NCBI GenBank assembly: GCA_964011675.1
Contig: CAXGPR010000063.1
Span: forward strand, 1 to 22,447
Length of the DNA: 22,447 nucleotides
DNA from: GCA-2693325 sp964011675
GTDB taxonomy: Bacteria > Latescibacterota > UBA2968 > UBA8231
Direction: 5' to 3'
Under the pieces are notes generated by a model that did not search any database, had not been told where the DNA came from, and saw nothing but the letters and a program-made list of their open reading frames with translations. A program made the position numbers and the translations under genes. Positions within the stretch are counted from its first letter, which is position 1. The number at the start of each line of letters is the position of its first letter. This document shows positions 13,633 through 22,375 of this stretch, piece by piece.

Positions 13633-16131
13633 ATGATACACAAGTTAATCTTAGCATTTGCATCGTGTTTGTTGGCGAGTTCTGCGTTCGTTGGGGAAAC
13701 TCTCGCTCAAGATGAAACTTTAACTTTCGTCAAAGGCAAAGTCGTTGATCAGGAAACTAAGCGACCAATATACGGAGCCGTGGTTAGAATTGAGTACTCC
13801 GGGGAAGCCCGTTACGGTAGCACTACTGAGTCTGATGGTACTTTCTCCGTAGCCGTCTCAGATGAGAGAGATGCAGGGCGTTTGGTCGTGAGTTTAGTCG
13901 GTTATCACGATTTTGCCTCAGATCTTAGTGGAATGAGAGACGGCGCCTCTCTGTTTTTAGTGGAATTGAAGAGTAACCCCATAGGTTTGCCGCCAACAGA
14001 AATTATTGGTGAATCTGACGTTGTTAATCAACGCAGAACAGGAACGGTGTCCAAACTACGGGGTGATGTTGTTGAACTCTTGAAGCCAATAGGTACGCAA
14101 GAGCTACTCGAGATGGTTCCTGGCGTCAATGGCTTTGCAGACGATGGCATTGGTAATTCTCGGTTAAGTATCGGCATACGAGGTCTCAACCCACGTAGAA
14201 GTTCTCGCGTTTTGATACTGGAAGATGGTATTCCCATCCAGCCGGCTGTTTATACATATCCCAACGTTTACTATAATCCTCCGGCAGAGCGAATATCGGC
14301 AATGGAGGTCGTAAAGAGCAGTTCTTCAATTAGGTTTGGCCCTCAGACCATGGGTGGGGTAATTAACTACATTACTCGGCGCCCTGATGGTAAGAACACA
14401 TGGTCGAGTCAAATTACGGGAGGCAGTAACGGTTATTTCAGTGCTTTTATAGAGAAGCGTGGTATTGGTGGCAGTGAAAAGACTACTGATATACAAGCGC
14501 TTTATAAGAGAGGAGATGGTTTTCGAGATAACAATGCTTTTATGCAGTTAAATGGTACGGTTAAGTCACAGTTTCAGCTCTCAGATAAAAGAATTGTCTA
14601 TCTAAAGGCAAATGTCAATTTTGAAGATTCGGATGCAACGTACACCGGTTTGACAGAGTACTCTTTTCAAAACTCTCCAAGTTTTAATCCTAAAAAATAT
14701 GACAACTTTAAGGTGTTTCGGGCTTCTCTGGATATGATTTATACCAACCAGATATCAGCGAATCTGGTTGGTAACACAAAAGCTTACATGAATGTTTTTG
14801 ATCGTAAGTGGTGGCGTGAAAATGATATTTTTGCAAATCTAGATGGGGAAGCTGCGAATTCGTTAGAAATGTTGAAGGGGGAGTTTGTTCGTACTGGAGG
14901 TGGGGAAAATAATTTAGGTATTTTGCGAAATTTTTATGTGGGTGGTTTGGAACAAGGATACACACTTAAACACAGTTTTATGGGTAAGTCGGCTCAGGCA
15001 GAGTTTGGTGTTAGAGCTCACTGGGAACGATTCATAGATGATAAGAAACAAGGAAACAGACCAAATTCGAGAAGTGGGGTATATTACACTGGCGTACCCG
15101 TTGAGGAAAGAGTGGATCCCACTGCCGAGTATGAGAAATTAAATCTTTTCCAGAGCCATCATTACGAGACCGCAGCACTCGCGCTGTTTGCAAAAGAAAG
15201 TGTGAGATTAGGCCAATTAACTGTTGATCCGGGGTTGCGTTTCGAAGTGTTCCGTCAGGGGCGTGTAGATCGCTTGCAGGGCTCTATGTTTTTGGACAAG
15301 GTGTCTGCAGTCTTGCTACCAGGTTTGGGGGCAAACTTAAAAGCGGGTCAATATAACTTTTTTGCCGGCATACATCGCGGTTATACTCCTCCTTCAAGTG
15401 GAACGCTCAAGGTCACTGGCTTCGGCGGAAATGTAGATGCTGGTGGTTTAGACTTGAGGTCTGAGAAGAGCTGGAATGTAGAAGCAGGTATTCGGTCCTG
15501 GCAGTCCAATAGAAGTCTGGAAGCAGCGGTCTTCATGATTAACATTGAAGACTTAGTTGCAGCCGGCCGTGGAACGGCTTTCAACAATTTGGGAAAAGCT
15601 AATACCAGAGGTGTTGAGGTTGGTTTATCTTACAACCTTTCAAGCTTACTTTCTCTGATGCCGGAATTGCATTTAGCTTACACCTATTTAGAGACCGAGA
15701 TAACGAGCGGTGTGATACCATCTCAGACGCAAGCTGGCAGAGATCTTATCAGTCTGAAGGGGAAAGAGCTGCCCTACGCACCTAGGCACACTTTAGTAGT
15801 TGGTTTGTCAAAAGAGACCAATTTCGGTTTGCGTATTCGAGGTGACCTAAAATATGTAGATGAAGTATATACGGACTTTGAGAATGTGAAAGAGACCTCC
15901 AAAAGAGGTAACGAGGGACCAGTGCCGGCATATTCTGTTGCGAATTTGAGTGCTGAGTACGGATTATTTTCTGATTGGAATTTATTCTTTGCAGCCAAAA
16001 ATGTTCTTGACGAAGTATATATTGGCTCGAGGCTTCATTCTGCCCCTGGCCAAGATGAGCCATATCTTAGTTCCGGAATTCTTGTAGGACCTAGACGACA
16101 GATTAACGTAGGGATAAAAGGCAATTTTTAA
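13633..16131 (+). CDS. FecA-like TonB-dependent outer-membrane receptor (832 aa)
   Basis: The ATG at 13633 is chosen because it gives a proper signal peptide (residues 1-26, ending ETLAQ); the upstream in-frame ATG at 13561 would bury it, although the local ribosome site is weak. After the signal comes a carboxypeptidase-regulatory-like domain (about 32-112: KGKVVDQETKRPIYGAVV, SDGTFSVAV). A plug domain follows, with SIGIRGLNPRRSSRVLILED, GIPIQPAVYTYPN, MEVVKSSSSIRFGPQTMGG and VINYITRRP, the pattern of Fe(III)-dicitrate (FecA) type receptors. The rest is the 22-strand barrel, ending in the C-terminal Phe typical of outer-membrane proteins. Substrate: probably an iron chelate, by family and by the DUF4856 neighbour; the ligand cannot be read. 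The coding region contains a 12-bp inverted repeat. Confidence 0.92.
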   Translation: MIHKLILAFASCLLASSAFVGETLAQDETLTFVKGKVVDQETKRPIYGAVVRIEYSGEARYGSTTESDGTFSVAVSDERDAGRLVVSLVGYHDFASDLSGMRDGASLFLVELKSNPIGLPPTEIIGESDVVNQRRTGTVSKLRGDVVELLKPIGTQELLEMVPGVNGFADDGIGNSRLSIGIRGLNPRRSSRVLILEDGIPIQPAVYTYPNVYYNPPAERISAMEVVKSSSSIRFGPQTMGGVINYITRRPDGKNTWSSQITGGSNGYFSAFIEKRGIGGSEKTTDIQALYKRGDGFRDNNAFMQLNGTVKSQFQLSDKRIVYLKANVNFEDSDATYTGLTEYSFQNSPSFNPKKYDNFKVFRASLDMIYTNQISANLVGNTKAYMNVFDRKWWRENDIFANLDGEAANSLEMLKGEFVRTGGGENNLGILRNFYVGGLEQGYTLKHSFMGKSAQAEFGVRAHWERFIDDKKQGNRPNSRSGVYYTGVPVEERVDPTAEYEKLNLFQSHHYETAALALFAKESVRLGQLTVDPGLRFEVFRQGRVDRLQGSMFLDKVSAVLLPGLGANLKAGQYNFFAGIHRGYTPPSSGTLKVTGFGGNVDAGGLDLRSEKSWNVEAGIRSWQSNRSLEAAVFMINIEDLVAAGRGTAFNNLGKANTRGVEVGLSYNLSSLLSLMPELHLAYTYLETEITSGVIPSQTQAGRDLISLKGKELPYAPRHTLVVGLSKETNFGLRIRGDLKYVDEVYTDFENVKETSKRGNEGPVPAYSVANLSAEYGLFSDWNLFFAAKNVLDEVYIGSRLHSAPGQDEPYLSSGILVGPRRQINVGIKGNF
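14742..14773. repeat. Perfect 12-bp inverted repeat inside the receptor gene
   Basis: TACCAACCAGAT (14742-14753) and ATCTGGTTGGTA (14762-14773) are exact reverse complements with an 8-base loop (ATCAGCGA). In mRNA this would be a stable hairpin in the coding sequence for YTNQISANLVGNT in the barrel. It has no T-run. Confidence 0.85.
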
Positions 16132-16149
16132 ACCAGTTCCTCGGATAAT

Positions 16150-16213
16150 TTTTTAGCATGAAATTCAAACTTTAAGAAAATCGTCACCTCAAAAAGAAAT
16201 AAAATGCTAAAAA
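16150..16213. repeat. 10-bp inverted repeat in the receptor-DUF4856 intergenic gap
   Basis: TTTTTAGCAT (16150-16159) and ATGCTAAAAA (16204-16213) can pair across a 44-base loop. TATTTTTTTATA follows. It might be a partial terminator or processing hairpin that sets relative expression of the receptor and the downstream lipoprotein, but the long loop and AT-rich arms make it weak. Confidence 0.35.
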
Positions 16214-16259
16214 TATTTTTTTATACGAGAGAACAAAACCTCACTGAAAGGAAATTATC

Positions 16260-17576
16260 ATGAGGAAAATCGCAAAACTTTTAAATTGGAAGCATAGCAT
16301 ATTTCTTGCATCGTTTGCTTTGTTTGCCTGTGGCGACGATGACGACGACAATCCGGTCAGCAGCGGTGGCAGCGGAAGCAGCTCCGTTAACGTTCCATCT
16401 GTCTACGAGTTTGAGAGCAGGTTTACGGCAGGTCAAAGCAGTGTTGTGTATACAGGTCAGACTGTTAGAAATCTTTTACTCCAAGATTTGAAAATTTTCA
16501 CAGATGCTTTGGGTAAGGATGGAGCGCAGCCGGCAACCGCTGAAGATATGCTAAAATTCTACGCTCATGATGATTCTTACAATATGACGACTCTTACCAA
16601 ACCTAAAGATGGTAGTGCTGCTTTGGAATCGAAGTATTCTTCCATCTCAACAGGAAAGAACTTGAATGGTAAGATTTATAAGGAAACTCTTATAGAGTAT
16701 CCAGGAAAAACGGCTGACGATAAAGTAAGAGAGTGGATTCAAATAATAGCTGACAACTCTCAAGATCCTAATAAGTTGGGTACTCCTGCAGTGTATACGA
16801 CAGATGATGGACTAGATCTTAGTCAAATGATCAATAAGGTCTTGATTGGAACAGTACCTTACTATCAGGCGACAGGAAATTACCTGAAAAAGCTTTTTGA
16901 TAAGGGTAATTCTGCAGCAAAAGAAGGCAAAACTTATACTGATATGGAACACTATTGGGATGAAGCTTTTGGTTACTTTGGCGCCGCCCAAGATTATAAC
17001 ACGTACTCGGATGCGGATATAAAGGGAAAAGGTAGCAAAGACACTAACGGTGATGGTAGAATTGACTTTAATAAAGAGTATAACTTTTCTCTTGCAGTTG
17101 GTGCTGCTAAAAGAGATATAGGCTCTTCCACCGGTTTAGATTTAACTAAAGAGATCTTTGATGCTTTCCTTACGGGACGTGCGTTGATAACTGCTGAAGG
17201 CGATCAGGCAGACATTGAAGTTCATCAGATTACGGCAGCCAATGGTATGGAAAAGGTCATCGCTGCTACCGTAGTTCACTACATAAATGACTCGCTTGGA
17301 GACATGGCTAAGATTGGAACAAGTGACTATAGCGAAAAGGACCACAACAAGCACTGGGCAGAGATGAAGGGATATGCGATTGGTTTGCAGACCAGTCCTT
17401 TCAAACTTATTTCTGATTCTCAGCTGCGCGAATTGCACAGCCTTATGGGCACGGCACCTAATCGTGCAACACCTGGCAGCTCGGCATACAACAAGGCTGT
17501 GGCTGATCTTAACAGTGCTAAAGGTATTTTGCAGAGTGCTTATGGCTTTGCGGCTGCAGACGTAGCAAACTGGTAA
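16260..17576 (+). CDS. DUF4856 (imelysin-like) lipoprotein (438 aa)
   Basis: The signal sequence ends in a lipobox LFAC (Cys24), followed by GDDDDDN and a Ser/Gly linker, as in surface or outer-membrane lipoproteins. The body shows the DUF4856 pattern: STGKNLNGKIYKE, GLDLSQMINKVLIGTVPYYQA, then DMEHYWDEAFGYFGA (His231, Asp234, Glu235) and later HWAEMKG. DTNGDGRIDF (261-270) is an EF-hand-type calcium-binding loop. DUF4856 belongs to the imelysin-related families, which include iron-regulated proteins, so a metal-binding role is plausible. AAAGGA eight bases before the ATG at 16260 supports the start. It is the third gene of the receptor operon, 128 bases after the receptor. Confidence 0.9.
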   Translation: MRKIAKLLNWKHSIFLASFALFACGDDDDDNPVSSGGSGSSSVNVPSVYEFESRFTAGQSSVVYTGQTVRNLLLQDLKIFTDALGKDGAQPATAEDMLKFYAHDDSYNMTTLTKPKDGSAALESKYSSISTGKNLNGKIYKETLIEYPGKTADDKVREWIQIIADNSQDPNKLGTPAVYTTDDGLDLSQMINKVLIGTVPYYQATGNYLKKLFDKGNSAAKEGKTYTDMEHYWDEAFGYFGAAQDYNTYSDADIKGKGSKDTNGDGRIDFNKEYNFSLAVGAAKRDIGSSTGLDLTKEIFDAFLTGRALITAEGDQADIEVHQITAANGMEKVIAATVVHYINDSLGDMAKIGTSDYSEKDHNKHWAEMKGYAIGLQTSPFKLISDSQLRELHSLMGTAPNRATPGSSAYNKAVADLNSAKGILQSAYGFAAADVANW

Positions 17577-17626
17577 AATATATAAGATTAAGGGCTCCTT
17601 CATATATTTTAGCGGCGCTGCATTAA

Positions 17627-17670
17627 AAGAAGGCCGTCTCAAAGTAGTAGTAATTTGAGGCGGCCTTCTT
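17627..17670 (+). terminator. Terminator of the TonB receptor-DUF4856 operon
   Basis: AAGAAGGCCGTCTCAAA (17627-17643) pairs with TTTGAGGCGGCCTTCTT (17654-17670), a 17-bp stem with one G-U pair and a 10-base loop. The 3' arm ends in T-rich sequence (CTTCTTTG). It follows the DUF4856 stop by 50 bases. A-rich sequence on the left arm makes it potentially bidirectional. Confidence 0.75.
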
Positions 17671-17686
17671 TGTGAAGGATTTGTTT

Positions 17687-19075
17687 TTGAACGAAAGAAA
17701 AACTTGGGCTTTACTGTTATTCCTTTGCCTGGCTTCTCGCCTTTTTGGCACTATCTACTACATAGAAGATCCAGATAGTTTACGGTTTGCTCTGGGAGTG
17801 TTGGATTACGATGTAAGCAAGATGCAGCCTCACTTTCCAGCTTATCCAGTATTCTGTTTTATCGTTAAGGTCTTTTATTTCGTTGCGGGTCGTTATGCTC
17901 TCTCTTTTTCGTTGGTAGGAGGGCTGGCGACCTTTGCTATTATATACTTCACACTCGAAATAGTGCGGATAAAAGTCGTTGAATCGTTTGGTTTGTCCTT
18001 GGCGTTTATACTTTTTTTCAATCCATTGTTGTGGCTTATGGCGAATCGCTATATGCCTGACTTGCTTGGTGTTGCATTGTGTCTATCTGCTTGTTTCTTT
18101 GTTTCCAAAAGAAACAATATGACTGCGCAAATAGGCTTTCTTATTGCGGGTTTGCTGTTGGGAGTCCGGCTATCTTACGCACCGTTCATATTGCCTTCTT
18201 TGTTGTGGTCTCTATGGATTTCGAAGCATAAGTGGCGGTTGCTCGGTGCTAGTATAGCCGGTATTGTAGCTTGGTTGATCCCGCTTGTATACATAACGGG
18301 CTGGGATTCTCTGGTCGTCGCAGGTCAGGTTCAAACCGCGGGTCACTTCAGCGAATTTGGCGGTACGGTCACTACCGAACCTGACTATGTTTTGAGAGCG
18401 ACGAATTTGCTTGAAGGATTGTGGGCAGATGGATTTGGTCTTTATTGGTTGGGAAGACATTGGGCAACGATGGGTGCTGCTATTATGCTGTTGGGTATGA
18501 TAGCTATGTGTTGGCAAGATCTTGTTGATAGATTCAATAAGACCTCGTTGAGAAACAGTCTTTTTTGGGGGTGTGTGCTGTATTTGGCTTGGATATTTTT
18601 CTTTCAAAACGTCATTTACAAAAGTCGCCATGTGTTGCCGCTGTTGCCTATATTATCCCTGTTACCGGCCTATTTGATAGCGCAATTGAATTTGCGTAAA
18701 AGGCTCTTTCAGTTAGTCGCTTTGTGCTTCCTTAGTTGCTATTCGTATGCGACACTTCATCTAGTGATACAGCATAAACAGCCATCCGCTATTGCACAGG
18801 TATATAACTATTTAAATGATATGAACGACCAAAATCTGCATGTTGCGTCCACTCCTTTGATTAAATATTACTTAGCGGCTCAAGGTATAAAAGCTGTATT
18901 TATTCCTATAGAGAGTCGCGATGATCTATCTCGACTTGAAAAGACGGAAGATTCAATGCAACTCGTAGTTATTGGAAGTCCACTTAACAACAAGATACCG
19001 CAATCGAAACGTACTTTTTACCATAACCCTTACGTGAATCGCATGTGGTCGGAGCTTTCTGTATATGAATATTGA
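17687..19075 (+). CDS. GT-C-type polytopic membrane glycosyltransferase-like protein (462 aa)
   Basis: At least nine hydrophobic segments alternate with short loops, and a soluble C-terminal part (from about residue 375) follows. After the first helix comes YYIEDPDSLRFAL (Glu27-Asp28-x-Asp30), an acidic motif placed like the catalytic acidic pair in the first periplasmic loop of GT-C glycosyltransferases (ArnT/PMT-type), which use polyprenyl-phosphate sugars. NRYMPDLLGVAL and YKSRHVLPLLPILSLLPA are also typical. The GTG at 17672 is possible, but GAAGGA at 17674-17679 favours the TTG at 17687, seven bases downstream. Its stop overlaps the next gene by 11 bases. Role: probable glycan or lipid glycosylation. 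Confidence 0.75.
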   Translation: MNERKTWALLLFLCLASRLFGTIYYIEDPDSLRFALGVLDYDVSKMQPHFPAYPVFCFIVKVFYFVAGRYALSFSLVGGLATFAIIYFTLEIVRIKVVESFGLSLAFILFFNPLLWLMANRYMPDLLGVALCLSACFFVSKRNNMTAQIGFLIAGLLLGVRLSYAPFILPSLLWSLWISKHKWRLLGASIAGIVAWLIPLVYITGWDSLVVAGQVQTAGHFSEFGGTVTTEPDYVLRATNLLEGLWADGFGLYWLGRHWATMGAAIMLLGMIAMCWQDLVDRFNKTSLRNSLFWGCVLYLAWIFFFQNVIYKSRHVLPLLPILSLLPAYLIAQLNLRKRLFQLVALCFLSCYSYATLHLVIQHKQPSAIAQVYNYLNDMNDQNLHVASTPLIKYYLAAQGIKAVFIPIESRDDLSRLEKTEDSMQLVVIGSPLNNKIPQSKRTFYHNPYVNRMWSELSVYEY

Positions 19076-20420
19076 AAGCAGCAAAAGCGATGGCATTCAT
19101 ATCCTGGGTGGAGGACCGGCGGGTTTGTCTACTGGCTACTATGCCCAGAAGAGCGGTTTGGATTTTACAATTTATGAAGCGGGGTCCGAACCGGGGGGCA
19201 ACTGTCGTACGTTGCGATTAGGTGATTTCCTATTTGATACTGGCGCTCATCGTGTTCACGATAAAGATGCGGAAATTACGGATGAGATCAGAAATATGCT
19301 TGGTGATGATCTATTCGAAGTCTCGGCACCTAGCGAGATTTACTCTGAAGGTAATTTTTTTCGATTTCCTTTGCAGTTAGCCAATTTAGTGAATCAGTTA
19401 GATGCAAAAACTCTGTTGCAGATTGCTTATGAGAATGTAGTCAAGCCGCGTAAGCAGACAGTAGATACTTTCGGCTCTTTTGCCTTGAATCAGTACGGGC
19501 CGACGTTAGCGAATTTATTTCTACTCAACTATTCTCATAAGTTGTGGGGAGTAGATCCTCATACGCTTTCTAAAGAAGTTTCTGGTGGGCGCTTAAAAGG
19601 TTTGGATTTGGCTAATTTCATACGCGAGATATTGCTTGGGAAGAGAAGCCGCCCCGAACACATTGACGGTTCTTTTCTCTATCCTAAGTATGGTATTGGT
19701 ATGGTCGCGGATGCAATGTATGAAGCGATTGGTAAAGGTCGTATACATACTGAGAGTCGAGTGAGTAAGCTTCTTCATAGTGGTGGACGTATTGACCGTA
19801 TTTTAATCAACGACGATACAGAGGTAGAAGTCTCGACGGTGGTAAACACTTTGCCGCTTACGCTGTCTGCTAAAATCCTTGATCCATCGCCGCCTACAGA
19901 ACTTCTTGAAGCGGCAGATGCGATTAAATATCGCAATTTAATTCTGTGTGTTTTTGGGTTGGATCGGACACGATTTTCGCCCAATGCCTCGCTCTATTTT
20001 CCGGATGCAGAATTGCCTTTTACGCGTATTTATGAACCTAAAAATCGCAGTTCTTTCATGGCACCTGAGGGACAGACTGCTATTGTAATCGAATGTCCCT
20101 GTTTCGACCATGACCAGATGTGGTCTATGCCTTCCGAAGCTGTGCGTAATACTGTATGGAAAGCTTTGCAGGGTGTACAGGTACTAAAAGAAAGAGAAGT
20201 GGTATGTTTCCAAATGTTTAGATTGCCTTTTGCTTATCCTGTTCTTGAAGTAGGTTTCTCTGAACATGTTGATCGATTAGTTGATTATTTCCAACACTTT
20301 GATAACTTGCATTTGACTGGACGCAATTCTTTGTTTCGTTATGTGCATATGCATGACCTAATGCGATCAGGTAAAGAATTAGTTGATCAATTGTTGGTTC
20401 CTCTCGGAGAATACGCATAA
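19065..20420 (+). CDS. FAD-dependent oxidoreductase of the UDP-galactopyranose mutase/protoporphyrinogen oxidase type (451 aa)
   Basis: HILGGGPAGLSTGYYAQKSG (G15-x-G17-x-x-G20) is the FAD dinucleotide-binding fold, with acidic Glu38 for the ribose. PGGNCRTL and LFDTGAHRVHDKD follow as in UDP-galactopyranose mutase and amine-oxidase-like flavoproteins. FFRFPLQLANL, SHKLWGVDPHTLSKEVSGG and LYPKYGIGMVADAM belong to the same broad family, and the C-terminal HLTGRNSLFRYVHMHDLM fits the second flavin-contact region. It is cytoplasmic and uses NAD(P)H or a sugar substrate; the reaction cannot be fixed. GGAG at 19051-19054 lies ten bases before the ATG. The 11-base overlap with the GT-C gene indicates coupling, so a role in glycan precursor modification is the best reading. 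Confidence 0.85.
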   Translation: MNIESSKSDGIHILGGGPAGLSTGYYAQKSGLDFTIYEAGSEPGGNCRTLRLGDFLFDTGAHRVHDKDAEITDEIRNMLGDDLFEVSAPSEIYSEGNFFRFPLQLANLVNQLDAKTLLQIAYENVVKPRKQTVDTFGSFALNQYGPTLANLFLLNYSHKLWGVDPHTLSKEVSGGRLKGLDLANFIREILLGKRSRPEHIDGSFLYPKYGIGMVADAMYEAIGKGRIHTESRVSKLLHSGGRIDRILINDDTEVEVSTVVNTLPLTLSAKILDPSPPTELLEAADAIKYRNLILCVFGLDRTRFSPNASLYFPDAELPFTRIYEPKNRSSFMAPEGQTAIVIECPCFDHDQMWSMPSEAVRNTVWKALQGVQVLKEREVVCFQMFRLPFAYPVLEVGFSEHVDRLVDYFQHFDNLHLTGRNSLFRYVHMHDLMRSGKELVDQLLVPLGEYA

Positions 20421-20527
20421 GGTCTGTATATGCTTACTTTGACCGTAGGAAGCTCACTTTCAAGGTATAGTTTCATTGTGTAGCAATTATGAAAGTTGGG
20501 TTAAAACAAGGAGATACAATTTTATAT

Positions 20528-22375
20528 ATGGAGCATGTAACCGAAAAACTAACTAGAAGACTTGCAGTTATTTTGGCTACAGATTGTGTCGGCTTCAGTA
20601 AAATGATGGATCAACATGAAGAGTTAACACTGCAAAACATTAAAATGTGCCGTCAGATTATTGATCCGACTATTGAAGAAAATGGCGGGCGGATATTTCA
20701 TACTGCAGGTGACTCAGTAATAGCGGAGTTTAACAGTGTCGTCGATGCTGTAAATGCTGGCATTGAATTTCAAAGGATGTTACATCAAAGAAATAGTGAA
20801 GTTCCAGAAAATTCGAGGATGTTATTTCGAGTGGGAATTCACCTAGATGACGTGATAATTGAAGGTGATAACGTTTATGGAAATGGCGTTAACGTAGCTG
20901 CAAGACTTGAATCTTTATGTGAAGCAGGTAGCATATTGATCTCAAGGAATGTGCAAGAAAAGATTGTTAAACGTATTCAAGTTGTAATTGATAGTATAGG
21001 CAGTACTCAATTGAAAAACATAGAAGGCGATTTTCCATTATATCAAATTAAGCCTCCTAACTTATCTGGCGATGTTTCGCCTACCTCAACAATTAAGACA
21101 AACGAATATTTTTCTCCTGAAAAGCATACAAGTGGGATCGAAGTATCAAATATTGCTAAACCAAGGTTGATGTTGGTTCCTTTCAGAAACGTTAATAAAA
21201 GTGAGGATAACGATTTTCTTATAGAGGGTATTGCTGACGACATAATTACTGAACTTTCGATGATCAATTCGATAGAGATTATGTCACGAAATACGACCTT
21301 TGATTATATAGATAATCCGACAAGCATTGACGAGATTACCCAAAAATATTCACTGAGTTATATAATAACAGGCAGCATAAGATCTGCTGGGAATCGAGTT
21401 CGTATCTCCGCTGAATTAGGAGATGCGAACACTGGTGATGCCATATGGAGCGAAAGATACGACAGGACTTTAGATGATGTGTTTGAGATACAAGATGAAA
21501 TAGTAATGAAAATGTCGAAAACAATTCTTAACGAGATTGAGGTCACAAGCTTAAAACGCGCAAAACGCAAGCCGACTGAGAACATGACATCTTACGAATA
21601 CTTGTTAAGAGGCAAGCATCACAAACGGATGAAAACTAAGGAAGATGCTAACATAGCGGTCGACATGTTTAGCAAAGCTATTGAAATTGATCCGAGTAAT
21701 GGCAGAGCTTATTGTGAACGCTGTTGTACTTGGGGAGGTGGGCTAGCAAAAGGTTGGTTTTCTGAATCTAATGATGAATTAATGGAGAAAATTCTCTCCA
21801 CCCTAAAAGAAGCATCTAACCTGACAGACCATGATTGGGACTGCCATAGAATACTTTGCGCTGTGTCTACCCATTTCGAAGATTTTGAACAGGCATTGCA
21901 TCATGGCCAAGAAGCTTATGGACTCAACCCGAATAATCCACTAGTTCTTGTTCACTATGGTGAGTCTCTCATATTCAACGGTGAGTTTGATACAGGTATT
22001 AGTATGTTGGAAAAGGCACGGGAGTTAGATCCTACTGACCCTGAAGTAAACGAATGTATTGTCTGGGGTCTGTATGCTGCTGGAAACTATGAAGCATGTC
22101 TTGAGAAGACAGCGAACTACAAAAAGGCGGATTCCCAAACCTGGTTACTACGGATAGCAAGTTTGGGTGCAATGATGATGGGTGAAGAAAGAGATAGAGA
22201 ATTAGAGTTATTTATCGATTTTTACGGAGACGACGGAATAGAGTCTTGTTGGACAGATTTAGAGTTTAACAATTCTGCTATAAAAGAAGCTACTAAGCAC
22301 TTTATTTTCGATACAGCAAAATCGGTTGATGATCTAATTAACGAAACCAAAAAACAGGCTCTATCCGTAAACTGA
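20528..22375 (+). CDS. Class III nucleotide cyclase with TolB/FlgO-like and TPR regions (615 aa)
   Basis: RRLAVILATDCVGFSKMM (metal Asp19), GRIFHTAGDSVIAEF (metal Asp62) and GVNVAARLE (Asn122, Arg126) mark a class III cyclase domain (about 8-175, ending LKNIEGDFPLYQI). The lysine expected before TxGD is His58, so the substrate, ATP or GTP, is uncertain. About 210-325 looks like the FlgO/TolB-N-like domain found in such cyclases (LIEGIADDIITEL, YIITGSIRSAGNRVRI, WSERYDRTLDDVFEIQDEI). From about 355, TPR-like repeats with consensus residues run to about 510 (AVDMFSKAIEIDPSNGRAY, HGQEAYGLNPNNPLV, LEKARELDPTDPEVN). No membrane helix is seen, so it is cytoplasmic. I prefer the ATG at 20528, although AAGGAG lies 14 bases upstream; an ATG at 20489 without ribosome site is the alternative. 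The gene is notably AT-rich. Confidence 0.85.
   Translation: MEHVTEKLTRRLAVILATDCVGFSKMMDQHEELTLQNIKMCRQIIDPTIEENGGRIFHTAGDSVIAEFNSVVDAVNAGIEFQRMLHQRNSEVPENSRMLFRVGIHLDDVIIEGDNVYGNGVNVAARLESLCEAGSILISRNVQEKIVKRIQVVIDSIGSTQLKNIEGDFPLYQIKPPNLSGDVSPTSTIKTNEYFSPEKHTSGIEVSNIAKPRLMLVPFRNVNKSEDNDFLIEGIADDIITELSMINSIEIMSRNTTFDYIDNPTSIDEITQKYSLSYIITGSIRSAGNRVRISAELGDANTGDAIWSERYDRTLDDVFEIQDEIVMKMSKTILNEIEVTSLKRAKRKPTENMTSYEYLLRGKHHKRMKTKEDANIAVDMFSKAIEIDPSNGRAYCERCCTWGGGLAKGWFSESNDELMEKILSTLKEASNLTDHDWDCHRILCAVSTHFEDFEQALHHGQEAYGLNPNNPLVLVHYGESLIFNGEFDTGISMLEKARELDPTDPEVNECIVWGLYAAGNYEACLEKTANYKKADSQTWLLRIASLGAMMMGEERDRELELFIDFYGDDGIESCWTDLEFNNSAIKEATKHFIFDTAKSVDDLINETKKQALSVN

Noticed and set aside
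17142..17642. 166-residue minus-strand frame
   Set aside because: It is antisense to the well-supported DUF4856 gene and includes the terminator.
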